This document shows positions 34,232 through 43,419 of a DNA stretch of 64,000 bases, one piece after another. The notes below the pieces were generated by a model. That model saw nothing but the letters and a program-made list of their open reading frames with translations. It did not search any database and was not told the DNA's origin. How positions within the stretch are numbered: position 1 is the first letter of the stretch; every line of letters begins with the position of its first letter. The stretch comes from Enterobacter wuhouensis (GTDB lineage Bacteria > Pseudomonadota > Gammaproteobacteria > Enterobacterales > Enterobacteriaceae), in assembly GCF_004331265.1 (NCBI RefSeq), contig NZ_SJOO01000009.1, forward strand, positions 124,001-188,000, in the 5' to 3' direction. The position numbers were made by a program, and so were the translations under genes.

Positions 34232-34774
34232 ATGCCAGCCTTCACCACCGCACGTCTTACCTGTACGCCGCTGCAGGAGCAGGATTGGCCTTTCTTCCTT
34301 GCGCTCCAGCAGAACCCGGAGGTAATGCGTTTTGTTGCAGATAATCGCCCTGTATCGGCGATCCGTGATGCGTTTGATTCCCGTCTGGCACCCTGGACGC
34401 CCGGCAGCGCGCACTGGCTTTGTCTCGTCGTCCGCGACGCTGCCACGCAAACGCCGCTGGGGGTGACGGGTTACATTCAGCGCGAGGAAGCCTGTGCCGA
34501 AGTCGGATTTCTCTTCGCCCCCTCCGCGCAGGGTAAAGGCTATGGCTTTGAATCCCTGCAGGCGCTCTGCACATTTGCCTTTACCGAAGGCAAAATACGT
34601 CGGCTAAGCGCCACCGTAACGGCCGGAAATAGTGCCTCAAGACGCCTGCTGGAAAAAACCGGCTTTCAACGGGAAGGTGAGCTACGCGAAAGCTATTACC
34701 TTGGCGGACGCTGGCACAATGACTGGCTGTTTGGTTTGTTGAAACACGAGTACCCCTTAACCGCCGATCGATAG
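34232..34774 (+). CDS. GNAT-family N-acetyltransferase
   Basis: A 180-residue acetyltransferase of the RimJ/RimL type. It starts in the usual way for this group (TARLTCTPLQEQDWPFFLAL). The acetyl-CoA motif A region is EVGFLFAPSAQGKGYGFESL near residue 90, with the Q-x-x-G-x-G/A core as QGKGYG, and the C-terminal TAGNSASRRLLEKTGFQREGELRES stretch is typical. Substrate unknown. An AGGAG site lies eight bases before the ATG, and a TATAAT box about 35 bases upstream. Confidence 0.87.
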   Translation: MPAFTTARLTCTPLQEQDWPFFLALQQNPEVMRFVADNRPVSAIRDAFDSRLAPWTPGSAHWLCLVVRDAATQTPLGVTGYIQREEACAEVGFLFAPSAQGKGYGFESLQALCTFAFTEGKIRRLSATVTAGNSASRRLLEKTGFQREGELRESYYLGGRWHNDWLFGLLKHEYPLTADR

Positions 34775-34838
34775 CCATTTGGCGGATATATCCGATGTTT
34801 CGTTTCCAGTAGAGTATCGCTATTAAGAGGAAACGAAT

Positions 34839-35177
34839 ATGAAAGGTTATCCGCTGAAGATATCGTCTTCTGCCATCACATTAATTAAGAAACAGCAGGG
34901 TTTATCCCTGGAAAAGTATTGTGATAATAAGGGATTATGGGTTATTGGATATGGTCACGTTATCCGCGAGTGGGAACATTTCCCCAAACTTATAACGCCC
35001 CTCCAGGCCGAATATTTACTCTTCGACGACCTTGAATTATGCGAGACGCTGCTGCGGGAAAACGGTACGCGACCATTAACCCCACAGCAGCACGACACCG
35101 TGGTTATGCTGATATTTGGTGCGGGTGACATCTCATCCCTTTCGCACGAGATCCTTCAGGCTATCACCCGGGTATAG
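34839..35177 (+). CDS. Truncated GH24 lysozyme-like protein, probably inactive
   Basis: A 112-residue protein resembling the N-terminal lobe of phage T4-type (GH24) lysozyme: QGLSLEKYCDNKGLWVIGYGHV aligns with the family's catalytic E-x8-D-x5-T core. Against T4 lysozyme the catalytic Glu11 position is Gln, Asp20 is retained and Thr26 is Val. The C-terminal LTPQQHDTVVMLIFGAG matches the later family motif, but the protein stops well short of the usual 150-165 residues. There is no signal peptide. The 3' end overlaps the convergent yhjB by 22 bases. It may be a domesticated, non-lytic phage relic. The reading frame is intact. Confidence 0.7.
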   Translation: MKGYPLKISSSAITLIKKQQGLSLEKYCDNKGLWVIGYGHVIREWEHFPKLITPLQAEYLLFDDLELCETLLRENGTRPLTPQQHDTVVMLIFGAGDISSLSHEILQAITRV

Positions 35178-35758
35178 TACATAGCTGCCTGGGTTCGGTT
35201 TTTAACCTCCAGACGGCGGAAGAGTGCTTCCAGATGCGCTTTTACCGTCGCCGCGCTGATATTCAGGCTGCGGCTAATTTCCTTGTTCGATTCACCGGCG
35301 GCCAGCAGTTTCAGCACTTCTCGCTGACGTTCGCTTAACGATAATACGGCCTGCTGCGACGGCGGTTGGCTGATCCACTCCCCGGGAAAACAGACCATCC
35401 CTCTTGAGACCGAATCCAGCACGGCGGAAAACCGTTCAGGATTTGCATTGCGGGGAATAATCGCCATTATGTTGTTCTGCAGCAGCTGCTCGGCCCATTG
35501 GGCTTCTCGTTTAGACAGCACCATTATCACGCGACTGGCCGGATAGCGGGCCATTATGTCGTTCAGAAAAGCGATGCCGTCATCCTGAATTAAATTCCCA
35601 TCAATCATGACAATGGCTGTGGGTGAGGCTGCCAGCGACGCCCATAATTCATCTGTCTGACAGGTCCCTGTCATATTTATTCCCGGAATCAACTTCTGCA
35701 GACTGTGTTTCGCTCCATGAATAAATAATGACTGCCTGTCAAACATGATTACTCGCAT
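35156..35758 (-). CDS. yhjB: LuxR-family regulator YhjB
   Basis: A 200-residue response-regulator-like protein, the same length as E. coli YhjB. The receiver-like domain covers residues 1-120, with Asp53 (MIDGN) at the phospho-acceptor position, but the usual N-terminal acidic pair is reduced to a single Asp at residue 7. The C-terminal LuxR helix-turn-helix is SLSERQREVLKLLAAGESNKEISRSLNIS, then VKAHLEALFRRL. The ATG at 35758 gives the family length. No partner kinase is near. Targets are unknown. Confidence 0.9.
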   Translation of the reverse strand: MRVIMFDRQSLFIHGAKHSLQKLIPGINMTGTCQTDELWASLAASPTAIVMIDGNLIQDDGIAFLNDIMARYPASRVIMVLSKREAQWAEQLLQNNIMAIIPRNANPERFSAVLDSVSRGMVCFPGEWISQPPSQQAVLSLSERQREVLKLLAAGESNKEISRSLNISAATVKAHLEALFRRLEVKNRTQAAMYYTRVIA

Positions 35759-35931
35759 ATTATTTTCCCCTCTGAGAACAGCGAAGGGGGATTCTACCGA
35801 GGCATAATTTGAGAAAAAACTCAATGAATGGGAAGGTTACAAATCCAGCCGCGATCTTTAAATATGCCAGTATTTAGAAACATTCTTTTTAAGGATATCC
35901 TTAAAGGGTTCCCTCCCCTTAAGATAAGACC

Positions 35932-36690
35932 TTACAGGAACATACCGCCCGATACTTCAATGCGTTGCGCGGTCATCCATCCCAGCCTATCGCTAAGCAG
36001 CGCCGCAATTGCATCGCCAATGTCGTCCGGTAAGCCCACGCGCCCCAGCGCAGTTTGCGAAGCCAGCATCTGATTCAGCTCGGCGTTATCGCGCACCCGA
36101 CCTCCGCCAAAATCCGTTTCGATAGCGCCCGGCGCGATGACGTTGACGGAAATCCCGCGCGCCCCAAGCTCTTTGGCCTGATAGCGGGTCAGCACTTCCA
36201 TTGCCCCTTTCATCGCCGCGTAAGTGCCGGAGCCTGGCTGGGTAAAGCGGGCCAGACCGCTGGAGACGTTCAGTATCCGGCCCCCGTCGTTTATCAGCGG
36301 CAGCAGACGTTGGGTCAGGAAGAAGGGTCCTTTGAAATGCACGTTAAGAGCATCGTCAAACTGCGCTTCCGTTGTCTCGGTATAGGGTGCATACAACCCC
36401 GTCCCGGCGTTGTTTAATAAATAATCAAACCTGTCGCGCTGCCAGACCGTTTTCAGAATTTCCTGAACTTGCAGGGCAAACGCCTCAAAACCGGCAACAT
36501 CCCTAACGTTAAGCTGTAATGCGGCGGCCTTAACGCCTTTTTCCTCAACGTGACGCACCACGTCGAGCGCCTCCTGCCGGCTGCTGTTATAGGTCAGGAT
36601 GATTCCTGTCCCCTCTGCTGCCAGCTTCAATACCGCGTTTTTACCCAGGCCACGGCTCCCACCTGTTACTAATGCAATACGTTCAGACAT
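35932..36690 (-). CDS. SDR-family oxidoreductase
   Basis: A 252-residue classical short-chain dehydrogenase. Cofactor motif TGGSRGLGKNAV (residues 9-20), NNAG near residue 92, catalytic Ser in LNVSSGLAR and Tyr-x-x-x-Lys as YAAMKGA near residue 157, PGAIETDF near residue 188. The ATG at 36690 (MSERIALVTGG) is chosen over an in-frame start 29 codons upstream. It is divergent from the LysR gene yhjC, 119 bases apart, so it is a likely target of that regulator. This SDR is not part of the E. coli K-12 yhjB-yhjC interval. Confidence 0.88.
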   Translation of the reverse strand: MSERIALVTGGSRGLGKNAVLKLAAEGTGIILTYNSSRQEALDVVRHVEEKGVKAAALQLNVRDVAGFEAFALQVQEILKTVWQRDRFDYLLNNAGTGLYAPYTETTEAQFDDALNVHFKGPFFLTQRLLPLINDGGRILNVSSGLARFTQPGSGTYAAMKGAMEVLTRYQAKELGARGISVNVIAPGAIETDFGGGRVRDNAELNQMLASQTALGRVGLPDDIGDAIAALLSDRLGWMTAQRIEVSGGMFL

Positions 36691-36809
36691 AAGAAACCTC
36701 GTTTCGGCTGTTATGAAGATTGAGAAAGAGCTTATTAGGTGATAGAAAATCAATAAAGGGTGTGCCGAGCGCTTCACTGTTTCGCTTATAACAACAATGA
36801 GCTTTGCCT

Positions 36810-37709
36810 ATGGATAAAATTCACGCAATGCAGCTTTTTATTCGCGTCGCTGAGCTGGAAAGTTTTTCCCGCGCGGCAGAGACGTTGAGCCTGCCAAAAG
36901 GCAGCGTCTCGCGTCAGATTCAGGCGCTTGAAAATCTCCTGGGAACCCAGCTTCTACACCGCACCACGCGCCGCGTCAGCCTGACGCAGGACGGAATGGT
37001 CTATTACGAACGGGCAAAAGACCTGCTGACCAACCTCGACGAACTCGACGGGATGTTCCAGCACGACCCTTCCAGCATCAGCGGACGGTTGCGCGTGGAT
37101 ATGCCCGTCGGCGTTGCTCGAAATTTAGTCATCCCCAAACTGCCCGCGTTTTTACAGCAGTATCCCGGGATTGAACTCGAACTGAGCAGCAGCGACCGCC
37201 TGGTGGACGTCATTCGTGAAGGATTTGACTGCGTGGTGCGCGTGGGAACGCTGAAGGATTCGGGGCTGATCGCGCGCCCGCTGGGTCGGCTTTCGGTGAT
37301 CAACTGCGCCAGCCCGGATTATCTTGCGCGTTTTGGCTATCCGGAAACGCTGGACGATCTCGGTTCCCATGCGGTGATTCATTACGCCGCCACGCTGGGC
37401 ACCCGCCCGCAGGGCTTTGAATTTTATAACGGCAGCGCAACGCAGTGGGTGAAAACGGGCGGGATACTGACGGTAAACAGTACAGAAACCTACCATGCAG
37501 CCTGTATCGCCGGGCTGGGCATTATTCAGGTACCGCGCGTCGGCGTGCGTGACTCCCTGCGCGCGAAAAAACTTATCGAAATTCTGCCGCAATACCGGGC
37601 GGAACCTATGCCGGTTTCCCTGATTTACCCCCACCGCCGTAACCTTTCCCGCCGGGTGCATCTCTTTATGGAGTGGCTTACCAACCTCACAAAAGCCTAC
37701 GTGGATTAA
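36810..37709 (+). CDS. yhjC: LysR-family regulator YhjC
   Basis: A 299-residue LysR-type regulator matching E. coli YhjC, which has also been called RcdB and connected to csgD control. The N-terminus MDKIHAMQLFIRVAELESFS and helix-turn-helix LPKGSVSRQIQALENLLG (residues 29-46) agree with the E. coli protein. The effector domain starts near residue 90. The ATG at 36810 is used, two codons after an in-frame TTG. It is divergent from an SDR gene and upstream of yhjD. Confidence 0.92.
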   Translation: MDKIHAMQLFIRVAELESFSRAAETLSLPKGSVSRQIQALENLLGTQLLHRTTRRVSLTQDGMVYYERAKDLLTNLDELDGMFQHDPSSISGRLRVDMPVGVARNLVIPKLPAFLQQYPGIELELSSSDRLVDVIREGFDCVVRVGTLKDSGLIARPLGRLSVINCASPDYLARFGYPETLDDLGSHAVIHYAATLGTRPQGFEFYNGSATQWVKTGGILTVNSTETYHAACIAGLGIIQVPRVGVRDSLRAKKLIEILPQYRAEPMPVSLIYPHRRNLSRRVHLFMEWLTNLTKAYVD

Positions 37710-37759
37710 CCGCAGGCTATAATTCAATAACCTCCAGCTCAACGAAAAGGAAAACGCGC

Positions 37760-38785
37760 GTGACGCCGGAAAATAACCCGCAACGACCAACTCAACATTT
37801 GGATTATGATCCCATCAAAAAGATGGAAACCGAGCCTGAAGAGCCAAAATCACCCGGTACTGCCACCAGGGCGCTGGGGACCGTCACCAGCATGGCAGAG
37901 AAGATTCAGCAGATCCCCATGATTGCGCATGTGATACGGGCCACCGAGCGCTTTAATGACCGCATGGGCAATCAGTTTGGCGCGGCCATCACCTATTTCT
38001 CTTTCCTGTCGATGATTCCAATCCTGATGGTGTCATTTGCCGCCGCCGGTTTCGTGCTTGCGTCGCACCCGACGCTGCTGCAGGACATCTTCAATAAAAT
38101 CCTGACCAACGTCAGCGACCCGACGCTCGCCACCACACTCAAAAGCACCATCAATACCGCCGTGCAGCAGCGTACCACCGTTGGGATCGTGGGGTTATTG
38201 ATTGCGCTGTACTCGGGAATCAACTGGATGGGCAACCTGCGCGAAGCGATCCGCGCCCAGTCGCGCGACGTCTGGGAGCGTACGCCGCAGGATCAGGAAA
38301 AAATTTGGATTAAGTATCTACGCGACTTTATCTCCCTGATCGGCCTGCTCATTGCGCTGATCGTGACGCTCTCGATTACCTCCGTCGCCGGTTCTGCCCA
38401 GCAGATGATTATCTCTGCGCTCTATCTCGATTATATTGAATGGCTGAAGCCCGCCTGGCGCGGGATTGGGCTGGCAATCTCCATCTTTGCCAACTACCTG
38501 CTGTTCTTCTGGATCTTCTGGCGCTTGCCCCGCCATCGCCCGCGCAAGAAGGCGCTGATCCGCGGAACGCTGATTGCGGCGATCGGCTTTGAGGTGATTA
38601 AAATTGTGATGACCTACACCCTGCCGTCGCTGGTGAAATCGCCTTCCGGCGCGGCGTTTGGTTCGGTGCTGGGGCTGATGGCGTTCTTCTACTTCTTCGC
38701 CCGCCTGACGCTGTTCTGCGCCGCGTGGATTGCCACCGCCGAGTACAAAGATGACCCGCGCATGCCGGGCAAAACGCACCGCTAA
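37760..38785 (+). CDS. yhjD: YihY/BrkB-family inner-membrane protein YhjD
   Basis: A 341-residue membrane protein of the YihY/BrkB family with a polar 65-residue N-terminus and about six membrane helices. FNDRMGNQFGAAITYFSFLSMIP near residue 73 is the family start. In E. coli a point mutation in YhjD suppresses loss of Kdo from LPS, which suggests a role in moving lipid IVA precursors across the inner membrane. The start is a GTG at 37760 with an AAGGA site. It gives about the E. coli length (337). Its neighbours match E. coli. Confidence 0.92.
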   Translation: MTPENNPQRPTQHLDYDPIKKMETEPEEPKSPGTATRALGTVTSMAEKIQQIPMIAHVIRATERFNDRMGNQFGAAITYFSFLSMIPILMVSFAAAGFVLASHPTLLQDIFNKILTNVSDPTLATTLKSTINTAVQQRTTVGIVGLLIALYSGINWMGNLREAIRAQSRDVWERTPQDQEKIWIKYLRDFISLIGLLIALIVTLSITSVAGSAQQMIISALYLDYIEWLKPAWRGIGLAISIFANYLLFFWIFWRLPRHRPRKKALIRGTLIAAIGFEVIKIVMTYTLPSLVKSPSGAAFGSVLGLMAFFYFFARLTLFCAAWIATAEYKDDPRMPGKTHR

Positions 38786-38792
38786 ATCATCC

Positions 38793-38817
38793 ATCGGGCT
38801 GAAAATTTCAGCCCGAT
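38793..38817 (+). terminator. Inverted repeat after yhjD, probable terminator
   Basis: ATCGGGCTGAAA-A-TTTCAGCCCGAT is a perfect 12-base inverted repeat seven bases after the yhjD stop. The following U-run is poor (TCATCATTT), so termination may be partial. Confidence 0.6.
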
Positions 38818-39047
38818 TCATCATTTCAGCATATAAATCCAGTCCGTAACTTTTATTTAACCAAAAACCAGTTTTATTCTCTAATATTTAAAAACTGTGA
38901 AGCATTTCATGGAAGAGATTTGGCTGGCCTGAAAATTATCCCCTTTTTGTTGCTTTTATCGCCAACTTACGACTTTGTTACAGATTGAAATGTCGCTTTT
39001 GCTATGCCTAATATGGCCGTTCGTTCGTCAAAAAATAAGAAAATATT

Positions 39048-40370
39048 ATGCAAGCAACAGCCACCACACTCGACTCTGAGGCCGGTCAAACGCCGGTAAA
39101 CTCACGCAACAAAGTTGTCGTCGCATCGCTGATTGGCACCGCCATTGAGTTCTTCGACTTTTACATTTACGCCACCGCAGCGGTCATCGTCTTCCCGCAT
39201 ATCTTCTTCCCGCAGGGCGATCCGACGGCGGCCACGCTGCAGTCGCTGGCAACCTTTGCCATCGCGTTCGTTGCGCGTCCGATTGGCTCAGCGCTGTTTG
39301 GTCACTTTGGCGATCGCATCGGTCGTAAAGTGACGCTGGTCGCTTCGCTGCTGACCATGGGGATCTCCACCGTCGCGATCGGCCTGCTGCCGACCTACGA
39401 AACCATCGGCATTCTGGCTCCCGTGCTGCTGGCGCTGGCGCGCTTTGGTCAGGGCCTGGGTCTTGGCGGTGAATGGGGTGGCGCGGCGCTGCTGGCAACC
39501 GAGAATGCCCCGGCGCGCAAGCGTGCGCTGTACGGTTCTTTCCCACAGCTTGGCGCGCCGATTGGCTTCTTCTTCGCTAACGGCACCTTCCTGCTTCTCT
39601 CCTGGCTGCTGACGGATGAACAGTTCATGAGCTGGGGCTGGCGTATTCCGTTTATCTTCTCAGCCGTACTGGTGCTGATTGGCCTGTATGTGCGTGTTTC
39701 CCTGCACGAAACCCCGGTGTTTGCCAAAGTCGCCGCGGCGAAAAAGCAGGTTAAAGTGCCGCTGGGCACGCTGCTCACCAAACACGTCCGCGTGACCGTT
39801 CTGGGCACGTTCATCATGCTGGCGACCTACACACTGTTCTACATCATGACCGTCTACTCTATGACGTACAGCACCGCCGCGGTGCCGGTTGGCCTGGGCC
39901 TGCCGCGTAACGAAGTGCTGTGGATGCTGATGATGGCGGTAATCGGGTTTGGCGTGATGGTGCCGATTGCCGGTCTGCTGGCGGATAAATATGGCCGTCG
40001 CGCGAGCATGATTGTTATCACCTCGCTGATAATCCTGTTTGCGCTGTTCGTGTTCCCGCCGCTGCTGGGTTCAGGCAGCCCTGCGCTGGTGATGGCGTAT
40101 CTGCTGATTGGCCTGAGCCTGATGGGATTAACGTTCGGCCCGATGGGCGCGCTGCTGCCGGAGCTGTTTCCGACCGAAGTGCGTTACACCGGCGCGTCGT
40201 TCTCCTACAACGTCTCGTCTATTCTGGGCGCGTCCGTTGCGCCGTACATCGCCACCTGGCTGCAGGCGAACTACGGTCTGTTCTATGTGGGCGTCTATCT
40301 GGCATCTATGGCCGCGCTGACGCTGATTGCGCTGCTGCTGACGCACGAAACGAAGCATCAGGCTCTGTAA
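39048..40370 (+). CDS. yhjE: MHS-family metabolite transporter YhjE
   Basis: A 440-residue MFS permease of the metabolite:proton symporter (ProP/KgtP/ShiA) branch with 12 helices. Typical stretches are TAIEFFDFYIYATAA near residue 31, FGHFGDRIGRK (loop 2-3 motif, near residue 84) and LGGEWGGAALLATENAP near residue 140. The substrate of YhjE is not known. A REP pair follows the stop codon. Confidence 0.93.
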   Translation: MQATATTLDSEAGQTPVNSRNKVVVASLIGTAIEFFDFYIYATAAVIVFPHIFFPQGDPTAATLQSLATFAIAFVARPIGSALFGHFGDRIGRKVTLVASLLTMGISTVAIGLLPTYETIGILAPVLLALARFGQGLGLGGEWGGAALLATENAPARKRALYGSFPQLGAPIGFFFANGTFLLLSWLLTDEQFMSWGWRIPFIFSAVLVLIGLYVRVSLHETPVFAKVAAAKKQVKVPLGTLLTKHVRVTVLGTFIMLATYTLFYIMTVYSMTYSTAAVPVGLGLPRNEVLWMLMMAVIGFGVMVPIAGLLADKYGRRASMIVITSLIILFALFVFPPLLGSGSPALVMAYLLIGLSLMGLTFGPMGALLPELFPTEVRYTGASFSYNVSSILGASVAPYIATWLQANYGLFYVGVYLASMAALTLIALLLTHETKHQAL

Positions 40371-40376
40371 GCTTAT

Positions 40377-40449
40377 GCCGGGTGGCGCTGCGCTTACCCG
40401 GCCTACATTTGACTCGTAGGCCGGGTAAGGCGTAGCCGCCACCCGGCAA
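40377..40449. repeat. Inverted pair of REP elements (BIME)
   Basis: GCCGGGTGGCGCTGCGC with CCCGGCCTAC, then GTAGGCCGGGTAAGGCG with CGCCACCCGGC in the opposite orientation. It lies between the convergent yhjE and yhjG. Together the two units form a classical bacterial interspersed mosaic element. Confidence 0.85.
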
Positions 40450-40462
40450 AACAGACCGCACC

Positions 40463-42505
40463 TTACTTCTTCATCTGCGCAAGAATGTTACGGCACTGAT
40501 TAGCATCCCCTTCTGACGGCGAGATCAGCGCCAGCAGCGCTGCGGCTGGCGTCACCAGCGTGGCGAGGGCTGCGGCGACTGCGCCGCGCGCAATCAGCGG
40601 CCCGGCCTTGACGCCCGCCTGCGGATTTTTGAAGGTGCCGCGCACGTAGAGCGGCGATCGCAGGGTGATGATACGAATCCCCTTACTTTCCGGATCGATG
40701 GTCAAATCCAGCTGCTCAGAGGCCATGCTGGCGGTGCCGGTCACGTTGATAACCGCATTTTCCGTGTCAAAGGCGAAAATCTGCGGGCGCGCCACGCCGT
40801 TGACAAGATCCACGTTCGCCGCCGCGCAGTTCACGCGAACCTCATCATCGCCAAAGATTTGCCCGATGATGAAGTTACCGACGTTCAGCCCCAGGATCTC
40901 CATCAGATTTCGGCTGATCAGCCCGTCGTTCATCAGCAGCTTCAGGTTGCCGTTGCCGCTGCCCAGCAGCGCCGCCACGGAATTACCCGTACCGCGAATG
41001 TCGGCATCGCCGTTCATCTCACCGAGCGTTTTCTGCATCAGCTCGACGTTGGGCATCAGCTCTTTCAGCTTAAGCCTGCGCGCCTGGATCTCCGCCCGCC
41101 CCTGCATCGGCTTTTTGTCGCCCTCAAGGTGGATGTTGGATGAGATTGTCCCGCCCGCCAGGCCAAACTTCAGCGGCTGCAGGCGCAGGTCAGCGTTTTT
41201 GAGGATGATGTGCGTTGAAAGGTCGCTGATGGGCAAGGTGCTGCCATGCTCAATCTTCCGCCCCTTGAAGCGAACGTCCGCGTCCATCACGTCCCATTTG
41301 TCGGTTTCAAAGCGGTCATACGGCAGGACTTTCCCCGAAGGCTGTACGTCCTTTTTCACCTCTTTTGACTTCGTGCCTTTCCCGGAATCGACGCCAATCA
41401 GCGGCCCCAGATCGGCAAGCCTCAGCTGTCGGGATTCCACATCTCCTTCCAGTTTCGGGCGCGGTTTTCCGGTGGAATAGGTCAGCGAACCATGAATATC
41501 GCTGTCCCCAATACGGCCGTTGAAATCCCGGTAGTCAAAGACCGAGGATTTCTGCGTGTCAATTTTCGCTACCAGATGCCCGTCCGTTTCAAACGGCGGC
41601 GTATCCGGCAGGAGGACGCCGGTGAGATCGTACAGTTCGCCCAGCGAGTCGCCTGCAAACTTCAGCTGCAGATCGACGCCGCCCATGTTCATCGGGTCGT
41701 TAACCGTGCCCACGAACGCCACGCGGGTGTTGCCAGAGCGGAAATCCGCCTGCACCGGGAACGGCGTGCCTTCGCTGCGCAGGGCCAACATGCCGCCAAT
41801 TTTCCCTTTGCCGGTTAGCGGCTGGCCGTTGTACCGCCCCTTCGCCGTCAGGCCGAACACGTAATCGCCGGCTTTAGCGTTATCGCCTTTGGCTTTACTG
41901 CCGGTGACTTCGCTGAAAGGCAGCGGTTTTCCTAACGGATCGACCAGGATCTCCACGTCCGCCTTGCTGACCTTATCGTCAATGGCGATCCGCCCGCGAT
42001 CGAAGAGAATGTTGTCGAGGCGGAAAGACCATGATGAAGGCTGTGCGTTGGGATCTTTTTCGCCGTCGCTGGCGAGGTTAAACGTCCAGTTATTGTTTTT
42101 TTCAGAGAGGCGGATAAGTCGCGCATCGGGCTTCTGGAGCTTGATCCACGGCAGATAGACCGTTTTGGTCAGCAGCGCTAAGGGTGCCAGCGTCGCTTCG
42201 ACGCGCGGCAGATGGACCATCGTGACGTCGGGGATGTCCGGCGGGTTGCCGAGAACAATGTCGTCAGCATGAACGTGCGGCCAGGGAACCCAGCTTCGCC
42301 AGCCCGTTTCTTCTTTCTGGCGTTCCCAGACCACGCCCAAATCGCCGCGGATCGCGAAGGGGCGATTTAGCTCGGTCGAGACTTTCTGGTTGATGGTCGG
42401 CTTGAGTCGGTTCCAGTCGAACGTTGCGATAATGATGATAGCGATCGCGATCAACAACAAGAAAATCCCTGCTGTCCAGGAGATAACCCTGGTTGTTTTT
42501 GTCAT
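40463..42505 (-). CDS. yhjG: AsmA-family protein YhjG
   Basis: A 680-residue AsmA-like protein, close to E. coli YhjG. A single N-terminal membrane helix (residues 8-28, IFLLLIAIAIIIIATFDWN) anchors a long periplasmic region that should form a beta-sheet groove, ending in the conserved AsmA C-terminal domain (NGDADIRGTGNSVAALLGSGNGN-like, near residue 500). Family members are thought to carry phospholipids between the inner and outer membranes. It is transcribed as a single gene towards yhjE, with pdeH 65 bases upstream on the same strand. Confidence 0.9.
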   Translation of the reverse strand: MTKTTRVISWTAGIFLLLIAIAIIIIATFDWNRLKPTINQKVSTELNRPFAIRGDLGVVWERQKEETGWRSWVPWPHVHADDIVLGNPPDIPDVTMVHLPRVEATLAPLALLTKTVYLPWIKLQKPDARLIRLSEKNNNWTFNLASDGEKDPNAQPSSWSFRLDNILFDRGRIAIDDKVSKADVEILVDPLGKPLPFSEVTGSKAKGDNAKAGDYVFGLTAKGRYNGQPLTGKGKIGGMLALRSEGTPFPVQADFRSGNTRVAFVGTVNDPMNMGGVDLQLKFAGDSLGELYDLTGVLLPDTPPFETDGHLVAKIDTQKSSVFDYRDFNGRIGDSDIHGSLTYSTGKPRPKLEGDVESRQLRLADLGPLIGVDSGKGTKSKEVKKDVQPSGKVLPYDRFETDKWDVMDADVRFKGRKIEHGSTLPISDLSTHIILKNADLRLQPLKFGLAGGTISSNIHLEGDKKPMQGRAEIQARRLKLKELMPNVELMQKTLGEMNGDADIRGTGNSVAALLGSGNGNLKLLMNDGLISRNLMEILGLNVGNFIIGQIFGDDEVRVNCAAANVDLVNGVARPQIFAFDTENAVINVTGTASMASEQLDLTIDPESKGIRIITLRSPLYVRGTFKNPQAGVKAGPLIARGAVAAALATLVTPAAALLALISPSEGDANQCRNILAQMKK

Positions 42506-42570
42506 TTTCGTCCCCTTTCCTGATGACTTTGCCTATAAAACTATAGTCCAGACAAAGGGAAGCGGGCAGA

Positions 42571-43344
42571 TCAGAGGTGGGTTATCACGGTTTCCAGGGT
42601 ATTCACCGGAACCGGGCGGGAGAGGAAATAACCTTGCGCGGCGGCTGCGGGTGAGTTTTGGACATCGCGCCACTCCTCCAGCGTTTCAACGCCTTCGACG
42701 ATGACGCCCTGGCAATAGCGGTTCATCAGCTGGAGCAGCAGCGTGAACAGATTCCGTCCTTCCGGGGTCTGTCGCAGCATGATGAACAGGTCGCGCGCCA
42801 CTTTAATGTAGTCGTAACGCACTTCACTCAGCGCGGAGAAATTCGCCATGCCCGTTCCAAAGTCATCCAGCCACAGCGGACCAAATTCGCACATTGAGGC
42901 AAACGACGAATCCTGCGGTAAGCGGACGTGTTCTACCAGCTCAAAGCGCATCCACGGCAGGGTCGCGATCAAATCCTGCAGTTTCGGGTTCTGCCGCAAG
43001 GCCAGCAGGGTCGGACCATCCACGTTCACCGAGGCAAGGATATTGTGCTGCTCGAAAAAGGGCTGTTTCGTCGCCAGCAAGCGCAGCTGTTCTTCCAGAA
43101 CGTCCAGACGCTGGCGAACGGCAACTTCGGCAAAATAGCGATCGGGCGCGATGCGCTGCGAAGGATTAGAAGGGTGCGTAACGACCGTTAAAATTTCAAT
43201 CGCCATCAGTCGACCGTCCGTTCGGTAGATCGGCTGATAGGTATATTCACGCTCACACTGCAGCCAGTAGCGATGCTCCTGCAAGTTCTCAATACTTGCC
43301 TCAGGCGTAGTGTTCAGCCGCTGGATAACCTGCTCTGACTTCAT
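42571..43344 (-). CDS. pdeH: Cyclic-di-GMP phosphodiesterase PdeH
   Basis: A 257-residue stand-alone EAL-domain enzyme (YhjH), near the E. coli length of 255. It cleaves c-di-GMP to pGpG and is the main PDE that keeps flagella turning freely. The EAL-equivalent is E50-I51-L52 (MAIEIL). The metal and catalytic motifs LDDFGTGMANFSAL, DYIKVARDLF and VEGVETLEEW are all present, as is the QGYFLSRP ending, so it should be active. A consensus sigma-28 promoter lies 49 bases upstream, placing the gene in the flagellar class 3 regulon. Confidence 0.94.
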   Translation of the reverse strand: MKSEQVIQRLNTTPEASIENLQEHRYWLQCEREYTYQPIYRTDGRLMAIEILTVVTHPSNPSQRIAPDRYFAEVAVRQRLDVLEEQLRLLATKQPFFEQHNILASVNVDGPTLLALRQNPKLQDLIATLPWMRFELVEHVRLPQDSSFASMCEFGPLWLDDFGTGMANFSALSEVRYDYIKVARDLFIMLRQTPEGRNLFTLLLQLMNRYCQGVIVEGVETLEEWRDVQNSPAAAAQGYFLSRPVPVNTLETVITHL

Positions 43345-43392
43345 TTCAGATGTCCTGTTGTTGGGGATGGCCTTTCTGGACTCGTCACTGGG

Positions 43393-43419
43393 TTATCGGC
43401 GCAGCAATTGAGAACTTTA
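43393..43419 (-). promoter_or_regulatory. Sigma-28 (FliA) promoter of pdeH
   Basis: Minus strand TAAA (43419-43416), a 15-base spacer, then GCCGATAA (43400-43393): an exact match to the FliA consensus TAAA-N15-GCCGATAA. Confidence 0.9.
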
